From the NCBI GenBank assembly GCA_020747015.1, contig JAGTJM010000017.1, positions 661,169 to 725,168 on the forward strand: DNA of 64,000 bases. Reading direction: 5' to 3'. Source of the stretch: Pyrenochaeta sp. MPI-SDFR-AT-0127 (Eukaryota; Ascomycota; Dothideomycetes; Pleosporales; Cucurbitariaceae). This document shows, one piece after another, positions 57,954-64,000 of this stretch (within the stretch, counting starts at the first letter, position 1; each line of letters opens with the position of its first letter). Both the position numbers and the translations under genes were made by a program. The notes under the pieces are model-generated. The model worked only from the letters and a program-made list of their open reading frames with translations. It had not been told where the DNA came from and searched no databases.

Positions 57954-58509
57954 CAGTGTGGCCGCTGGGACTTATGCAGAACGCTTTATACCGAAGTCAA
58001 CCCAGAAGAGACAGTTTGGTCGAAGCTAGACTTCTCGCATGTCAATAGCAGCATTGCCTCTTGGATAGTAGAAGCGTAGGCCTTGCCCGCGCTGGGTATG
58101 CCATCAGGTTCATCCACGTTGCTGCTGGATGGGAGCCAACCCGACCCCGGACAAGAGTCTTGTTGTGATCTAGGTCCTGGAGTGGCACGCTGCTCTACAG
58201 TTCCTGTTAGAATTCGATGACAATGACTTGCACCATACATATGCACTGACATATACTGATAAGAAAATTTCCCCTTGCTATCAATTCGAAGGGTTTCCGC
58301 AAGCCGTTGAGAACATCATCAACGGCTCTTCGTTTATTAGATGTTACTTCGCAACAGGGGAGTCATGGATTAAGAATGATTGTGGGGTAGAAGGCGTTGA
58401 ATCTATGGAGAAGCTCAAGGAGGTTATGAGGCAAATCCAAATACCAGATGATTTTGATACGGATTCACCGCTGCCTGCTTGGGCCGATCCTGTTAGAGAA
58501 AACTTCTAG
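57954..58509 (+). pseudogene. Relic of the C-terminal half of the F-box/2EXR-like family
   Basis: One frame from 57954 reads GRWDLCRTLYTEVNPEE, then VNSSIASWIVEA, a TAG stop at 58077, then ALPALGMPSGSSTLLLDGS. It matches the intact gene (VDLWNNMCRAALHY; RAVALWVMEAEALATHGMP; FTLVLDGS). After a further break, the frame ending at 58509 has FEGFPQAVENIINGSSFIRCYF, matching HEGLPRIVEQIIKGQSLVRCNF. No 5' half is present, so the HET gene upstream may have replaced or separated it. Confidence 0.75.
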
Positions 58510-58707
58510 ATTCTGAGAGCAACGGGTAAGAGCAAGGCTGTTACACAAAATTCTTTTTGTACAGGCAGAGATTTATTTGAAGAGTTGCAAAGCCGTCCTA
58601 AAATTATGCCACTGAATGAACTTGATGCTGTTGACCTGTCTAGAAATTGATTGCGCTACTTGATCGCTATGCAGCGCTAGTATATCATCTATCCTGTATC
58701 CTGCTTC

Positions 58708-60411
58708 TCAGTCTTCAAAGTCCCAGTACACTTTGTCCAGCTCTTCTTGTAAGCCCACAATGTTCCGAATTTCATATTCACTCCACTCAGGCTGCGCGAG
58801 AGCATCTGTCCTCATGCATGGCGTCTGACATGCGCAAGGTATTGGTTCAGCATCTTTCTTATCAGATATCATCTGATGCTCACGCGAGGCGATTGTCTCC
58901 AAACGACAGATAGATGTATCGTTGAGCACACGCTGCCAATATTTTCGAGTGGAGTTCTTCACGCAACCGCTGAGACTGAACGTGAGCCCTTTTACGCCCT
59001 TCGATCTGAGGGCTTGGTTCGAGTCCTGCAGAGTCTTCAAAGAGCGAAATGCGAAGACAAAGAAGAAGTCGATCCACACTTTCTGACAAGAGTGCTTTTC
59101 ATTGCCGTTACCACCAGATGCAAGGTGCCAAGGGCATACAGCATCCGGGTGTTTGGGGCTTATGAAGCGGAAGTCGAGATCCTGGAGCGCGGAGAACGTC
59201 TTAAGCATATTGATGGTCTCGAGGCCGGGTCGGACTCTCCGTAGTGGCTTGCTAACCGTTGGAAAGAAACCAATGAAAGAAAAGTATTGTACTGCAGACA
59301 TCTCGAGCTGTACGTGGCGTAGAAATGTGGCGTGGGGCGAGAAGTTTTTGACGCCAGCGAGGATTGTATGGACGAGTGACGGCGACTCTGTGCCCAGTTC
59401 CACTGGCAATGTACCTCGTCCACCCAACGCTCGAAAGCGTTTCGTAGTATCGCTATATGCAATCCTGGTAGCCTCTTCCATCACTTGCTTGCTGACTCTC
59501 ATGATGTTCATGTTTGGGCGGTGGACATCGGGATCGCGATTCGATCCATCGCGGCTGCGTTCCTTATGGGTGGATCCAAAACCAAGTGTGACTCTCGGAA
59601 GGAGATTTCCAACGCTGCGAAGTTTTGGAACAACGACTGGGCCAATGTTCTGCAAGTATATAGCCTCACGCATCTCTGCGGGAAGATCCAACAGTCTGAA
59701 TGTCATCCCATTAGTATCCCACCATAATCGCTGTTCGTCGTACTGCATATCCTTGAACCTCATGTCGTACTCATTATCCCACACGTATACGTCTCGAAGC
59801 CATTGTGCCAGTGGATAGGTGCGTTTCGCAGCCTTGCCATTCGAGAAGCAGATGACGGATAAATTGTCGACCACGATTTCCTTTCCTGGAGAATGATTGA
59901 TCACAACGGTGCGAAGAACACCATCCATGCACAAGGGCTCGCTGAATGTGTACCAATGATTATCGTAACCAGACGTTTCATCGTATCCTGCTCGATTTCG
60001 AACCATATTGATCTCATCGCTGTCCGCAGCACGTGCGACGAGAAGTTCCTGCTGGTCCTTGTATCGATGGCTGTGTTTGCCGAGGAAAAGGTAGTTGTGC
60101 CGGCGCTCTTTCTGAATGAATTCATGAGTTGCTTCGACGATAGGATCAAGCAGAGAAGTGGGAGGCGCCACTCTTGCGGCATGACTCTGTTTACTCTCCA
60201 TTATCGTATCGTTGTCGTATGCATAACTATGATGCATTATGTCTATCATGTCAGTCTCAAGTATGTTTCCTTTCGAATAATCGAGGTGCTGGTCGATGGT
60301 TGAGAGTGTTTGTGAACGATGTACCACATGAGTTGGTGAAACCGGGACAATAACAGGCGTTTGATTGTTGCTGACAGCCATCGCAAACAGCGATTCAGTC
60401 AGGCTGTCCAT
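58708..60411 (-). CDS. Hypothetical protein with F-box/2EXR-like segment
   Basis: Single exon, 567 residues, ATG at 60411 (MDSLTESLFAM). The first ~90 residues are low-complexity. A middle segment, MTFRLLDLPAEMREAIYLQN (~235-255), resembles the LPxExRxxIY start of F-box/2EXR domains and is followed by NMNIMRVSKQVMEEATRIAY, the second helix pair of that family. The later part (LQDLDFRFISPKHPD; QKVWIDFFFVFAFRSLKTL) fits the usual C-terminal region. Function unknown. It is convergent with the relic that ends at 58509. One iron-GATA-like ATCTGATAA lies inside the coding region (58860-58868, minus) and is probably chance. Confidence 0.78.
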   Translation of the reverse strand: MDSLTESLFAMAVSNNQTPVIVPVSPTHVVHRSQTLSTIDQHLDYSKGNILETDMIDIMHHSYAYDNDTIMESKQSHAARVAPPTSLLDPIVEATHEFIQKERRHNYLFLGKHSHRYKDQQELLVARAADSDEINMVRNRAGYDETSGYDNHWYTFSEPLCMDGVLRTVVINHSPGKEIVVDNLSVICFSNGKAAKRTYPLAQWLRDVYVWDNEYDMRFKDMQYDEQRLWWDTNGMTFRLLDLPAEMREAIYLQNIGPVVVPKLRSVGNLLPRVTLGFGSTHKERSRDGSNRDPDVHRPNMNIMRVSKQVMEEATRIAYSDTTKRFRALGGRGTLPVELGTESPSLVHTILAGVKNFSPHATFLRHVQLEMSAVQYFSFIGFFPTVSKPLRRVRPGLETINMLKTFSALQDLDFRFISPKHPDAVCPWHLASGGNGNEKHSCQKVWIDFFFVFAFRSLKTLQDSNQALRSKGVKGLTFSLSGCVKNSTRKYWQRVLNDTSICRLETIASREHQMISDKKDAEPIPCACQTPCMRTDALAQPEWSEYEIRNIVGLQEELDKVYWDFED

Positions 60412-61192
60412 ATTGTTCTGCTATTGTTACAGTCCAGGAATCTCGTATTGATGGCCTGTGTGCATGTACAGACTGAAGAGGTCAAGTCCTGTCAAAGCTG
60501 AATGCGTGTCGGGCTGGTCGTACGTGCGTCGCTGGACGTGCTAGCGCGGTTTTAGGTCTAACGAGAAACCTTGAGTGAATGCCAAGATTAGAGTATCCTG
60601 TGTAACTTGCGTAGCACGGGAGGGATTTTGCAACACTATATAACAAATGCTCTATGGCCGCAGGATTGAGAAGTAATCTGGATCGCGAACGATTCATGCA
60701 GTCTGGCAGATATGGACGAGCCTACGAGTTTATCGCAAGACGATCAAATTACCTACGAGGAGGCTCATCTCGTTGCGCAAGAATGTGAAAATTGCAGCAA
60801 CCGTACCGCTAAGAACAATCTTGTGCATGCATCGTTTTTAGGTTGTGGGCAGTAATCCGATGGTATTTATTGTTTACGAGACGCCTCCTAGAGAGGAAGA
60901 TAATTCAGACAACGTAAGGTACGATCAGACTAGTAGATATCTGGACATTGCTGGAATAGTATTGCTATTTTCAAGTGGATTCTACTCCTGGCATACACCC
61001 AACTAGGTTGCTCGTTTTCGGGGCCATTACATCAGCAAACTCTTACTCGGCTCAACCTCGGCTCATTCATGCTCAGCCTGAATCACGCTTGCTTGGGCTT
61101 ACTCATGATCAAAATCATAACACTCAGTTGCATAAGTGAAGGGGCGCAACACCAAAAAATCACTCCATTACGCTACCAAAAAAAATTATTCT
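60412..61192. other. Intergenic, with probable outer end of the Tc1/mariner copy on the right
   Basis: The left ~550 bases are ordinary promoter-side DNA of the minus-strand gene. From ~61000 the sequence should be the 3' flank and terminal repeat of the transposon whose transposase ends at 61193; TCAGTTGCATAAGTG near 61127 is a possible terminus, but the other end is outside the window so it cannot be matched. Confidence 0.4.
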
Positions 61193-61300
61193 CTACCACA
61201 ACCTGGTTCTAATTCGGGATCCGCCATTATGAGTCAATTTTTCGCAGCGCTGCGGCATCTCTACTATTCTTTTTTGAATTTGTGCGAGCCTACGGTACTG
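61193..61300 (-). pseudogene. C-terminal end of a Tc1/mariner-type transposase, cut off by a nested insertion
   Basis: Thirty-five codons and a stop (QYRRLAQIQKRIVEMPQRC, ending RTRLW). This is the usual basic C-terminus of fungal Tc1/mariner transposases. It begins exactly at the outer border of the 2.1 kb inserted element, on whose other side the rest of the transposase lies, on the same strand. Confidence 0.75.
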
Positions 61301-61341
61301 TGCGTTATCGCGTGACGCAGCTCCTCGCGTGACGCAGGATC
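61301..61341 (+). repeat. Left terminal inverted repeat (41 bp)
   Basis: Starts TGCGTTATCGCGTGACGCAG and ends GACGCAGGATC. It matches the reverse complement of 63374-63414 at 40 of 41 positions. It also has an internal direct repeat, CGCGTGACGCAG. Confidence 0.93.
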
Positions 61342-61380
61342 CTGGCATGCAATACCAACCTTTCAGCACCTCGTAACTCA

Positions 61381-63328
61381 ACTAATATAGGGAAATTAGA
61401 GGATACGCTTATAGCTATTAAAGCCTTAGAGCTAGGTAAAAAACTTATATATATAAAAATTATAGTAGAGTATAGTATTATAGCTATAATACTAGTAAGG
61501 TACTATTAGGGGGTATCTACCTCTACTAATATAAAAGCTTAAAACTAATAAAAACTTTATCTATATTAAGAGGAGGAGCTTATAAAGTATATATCTAGGC
61601 TTATCTAGTAAGGTCTACTACTAACTAGGGCTATAATATAAAATTTTAGATCTTAAATTACTAGAAAAGCTATTAGAAAATACTAGGTTAATTACTTTAT
61701 TAAGTAGTATAGTATTAATCTTATTTTTTAATATATAATTAAGATAGATAATAACTATTATAAAGCTAATTCCCCTACTAAGTATAAGCTTTACTTCTCT
61801 CTTTTAGATAATAAGATTAAGAAATATAAAATAGAATCTAACTAGATTTATAATATAGATAAAAAGGAGTTCCTTTTTAGAGTTATAAATAAGAAAAAAA
61901 GATATTTAGTAAGAGATTCTATTATAAAAGGAACTATAGAAGTATTATCTAAGATAGTAACTAAGAGTAGATAAGCCTATTAGCCTATATCTATATAGAT
62001 AGATTAACTTTAGAATCTATTCTTATATATTAATTAGATATATATACTCTTTAAAATACTTAGCTTTAAGAATTTAACTATAAGAAGGATAGAGTTTACT
62101 TTACCTTATTAATATTAGGCTAGATAAATAATAATATAGGCTTTATATAGTTAAAATAAGTATTTAAATATAATACTAAGTCTAAAGAAAGATCTAAGTA
62201 TTAATTACTAATTATTAATAGCTATAGATCTTATATTACTATAGATTTTATTAAATATTATAATTAGAATAAGATTCTTTTAGCTATATATTCCCCTTAT
62301 TTAATATATAGTTTATAGCCTCTTAATATTAGTATATTTTAGCCTCTTACCTTAGTATACTTATAATAGATTTTATAGTTTATAGAAGATAGCTAGAAGC
62401 TTATTTCTATTAGTAAAAGAGACTTCTACTTCTTTTTTAAGACTATATAGGCTACTTCTTTTTATAAAGAGTCTATCTTTAGTTTATTTAGAGTAACTAG
62501 CTTTTCTCTTTTTAATCTTAAAGTTATTCTTAAAAGATTTAATAACTAGCCTATCTAAGAGTATATAAGTAATAGTAAGTCTTTATAACTAAATAGTTTA
62601 AACTAAAGAGAGCTAGAGAATCTTATATACTAAGTAGTTAAGAATTAGAATAATAAAAAGGTAAAAAAGCTTAGTAAGATCTTCTACTATATTATAACTA
62701 AAAAGTCTATACTTAAATATAAGGTATTAACTATAAGATATACTCTTATCTATAAAAGAGAGTATAGAAAGCTTAGTAAAATTCTCCTATTATAGTAAGA
62801 TAAAGACTATTATAATAGTACTATATTCTAGTTTCCTAGAAAAGTAAAGGAGGTATATAATTATTAGATTATTTAAGCTAAGGAGAAGTAATAATATTAA
62901 TACTAAAAGCTAAAGGCTAGGTAAGATTATAATAGATAAAGATAGATTAAAACTATTAAGCTTAAATTAAGGTATATAGTAAAAGCTAAGGCTAAGTTAT
63001 TAAGGTAGAATAAAAAGGCTACTTATACTACTAATTAAGCTACTAGGTAGGTAGCTTATAAAGCTATAAAATAACTTTAATAAGCTATCTAAAGTTTTAA
63101 AAAGAGTAAGAAGCCTAACCTTAAGTCTCCTATTAACGCTTATTATAATAAAAAGGTAGTATAAAAAGATTATAGTAGTAAGAAGCTATTAAGGGTAGTA
63201 CTAGGCTTACTACCTATATAGTTATACTAGGGCTAGAAAATTAAACTTCTAATTAAATACTATTAGCTATAGATAGTTATAGGCTATATAAATTACTCTA
63301 CTAAAAAAAATTATAATAATAGCTTTTA
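61381..63328. repeat. Fully RIP-saturated tract
   Basis: I read all 1948 bases and found no CA and no TG dinucleotide, whereas TA is abundant. Repeat-induced point mutation changes CpA to TpA on either strand, so complete loss of CA/TG is its end state. A few CpG survive (such as ACGC at 61395 and 63137), so the change is specific to CpA rather than to C in general. Confidence 0.95.
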
Positions 63329-63373
63329 TGCGTGGCTTAATAGCCTTATATTAGTTAATAGTTTTAATATTCT

Positions 63374-63414
63374 GATCCTACGTCACGCGAGGAGCTGCGT
63401 CACGCGATAACGCA
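63374..63414 (-). repeat. Right terminal inverted repeat (41 bp)
   Basis: Reverse complement of 61301-61341 with one difference (GCAGG on the left, GTAGG here in the same orientation), which is itself a CpA-to-TpA change. Confidence 0.93.
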
Positions 63415-64000
63415 TGGTAATGCGACGCCATTGCTTCAAAATAGCCGCTTTAAACTCTGCAACCGTTTCCCAATGCCCACCACGCAATCTCTGCTTAATG
63501 ATCTGCTACATGGACTCTATGGGATTGAGATCTGGTGGATTCGCTGGATGGACGATAATTAGAGTGTTTCTCTCGCGTTTAAGGCATGCTGGAAGGTTGT
63601 TGAAAGAGCCGGTGCCATGAGAGTCATTATTGTCTGCTTGAAAGTAAAATTTATGGCCATATTTAGCCTCCAGACGATCCAACTCGTCCAAATGATGCGA
63701 TAGGATACGTTGCGCATAGTATTTCTGCGCCATCGAGTTCCCTTTTAGGCGCACTTCAACCTTGTCCTCTGTGGCTGCTTTGAACGCGTTGATAGCAGCG
63801 GTATGCTCAGCTTCAGTTTCTACGCTAGACCTACTTGGAGCACATGGTCGATATTGTCCCTGGACGGCCGTTTCTACTGGATCAGAGTAGAATATGAAAA
63901 TTCCCTTGCCTTTATACGAAATGCCGGCGGCAACGTGTAGTGTGACGTCGAGATGGTGACCACGGGTCTCTTGAATAGTTTCAAGCCTTTTTTGTGACCC
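63415..64000 (-). pseudogene. Tc1/mariner-type DDE transposase, central and C-terminal part, broken
   Basis: The frame is open from the right edge down to a TAG at 63506-63508. It includes HHLDVTLHVAAGISYKGKG, the second catalytic aspartate region (YFQADNNDSHGTGSF) and the third catalytic region (VHPANPPDLNPIESM). After the stop the same frame goes on family-like (QIIKQRLRGGHWETVAEFKA and on to QWRRIT) until the nested element begins. The stop stands where relatives have Trp: TGG to TAG, a CpA-to-TpA change on the other strand, so a RIP hit. The N-terminal DNA-binding part is outside the window. Truncated by the insertion and by the stop, it is inactive. Confidence 0.88.

Larger units (their letters stand above)
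61301..63414. mobile_element. RIP-mutated 2.1 kb element with 41-bp terminal inverted repeats, nested in a transposase gene
   Basis: Bounded by near-perfect inverted repeats and splitting the reading frame of a Tc1/mariner transposase. The interior is extremely AT-rich and has no open frame of use. Class II by its termini; the superfamily cannot be told because the interior is destroyed. The duplicated target site is unclear: only a 2-base TG flanks both ends on the plus strand. Confidence 0.85.

Noticed and set aside
58860..58868. Iron-GATA consensus TTATCAGAT
   Set aside because: Lies inside the coding region of the gene at 58708-60411, far from any siderophore gene; about one chance hit is expected in 64 kb.
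61381..63328. Possible centromere-like or AT-isochore sequence
   Set aside because: It is bounded by terminal inverted repeats and lacks every CA and TG, which fits a single RIP-mutated transposon better than structural AT-rich DNA.
1..64000. CRISPR array or bacterial-type operon
   Set aside because: Spliced genes and fungal families throughout; no regularly spaced repeats seen.

Overview
The window looks like nuclear DNA of a filamentous ascomycete, most likely a Dothideomycete of the Pleosporales type. The reasons are genes with short GT-AG introns (about 43-101 bases), an intron-containing tRNA, fungus-only families (HET, Zn2Cys6, siderophore synthesis genes, the SIT-type siderophore transporter), and an AT-rich block that has lost every CpA and TpG, the mark of repeat-induced point mutation (RIP). 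The order-level placement is an inference.

Bases 1-14361 hold a hydroxamate siderophore cluster. From left to right it has the N-terminal end of a siderophore-type NRPS (minus, running off the left edge), a GNAT acetyltransferase, a full-length ABC exporter (minus), a divergent ornithine N5-monooxygenase-like enzyme (minus), a SidF-type hydroxyornithine acyltransferase (plus) and a SidI-type acyl-CoA ligase (plus). A SIT/MirB-type siderophore-iron transporter lies 15.7 kb further on (30032-31923), beyond unrelated genes. Fifteen exact copies of the iron-GATA-factor (SreA/Sre1/Urbs1 type) consensus ATCWGATAA lie in the intergenic DNA of these genes, and I found only one elsewhere in 64 kb, so the distant transporter appears to be in the same iron regulon. 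C-terminal tripeptides suggest that part of the pathway is peroxisomal.

Bases 14981-25409 hold a FAD oxidoreductase-Rieske gene broken by one in-frame TGA, a hypothetical gene, an MFS transporter, a conserved-looking hypothetical protein and an intron-containing tRNA-Glu(TTC). A gene-poor 4.6 kb follows, up to the siderophore transporter. Bases 33532-44162 are sparse: a SAM methyltransferase, a small membrane protein, a doubtful small spliced gene and a protein kinase with a long C-terminal extension.

Bases 45019-52026 look like a small catabolic cluster: a DAL5/allantoate-type MFS permease, an AtuA-family (acyclic terpene utilisation) protein and a Zn2Cys6 regulator. Bases 52541-60411 carry an intact F-box/2EXR-like gene, two decayed paralogues of it, a HET-domain gene between the decayed copies, and another F-box/2EXR-like gene.

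The right end (about 61.1-64.0 kb) is a nested transposon: a Tc1/mariner-type transposase gene (minus, running off the right edge) split by a 2.1 kb element with 41-bp terminal inverted repeats, whose interior is fully RIP-mutated. Intron boundaries were placed by hand from splice signals and reading frame and have not been checked against transcripts.
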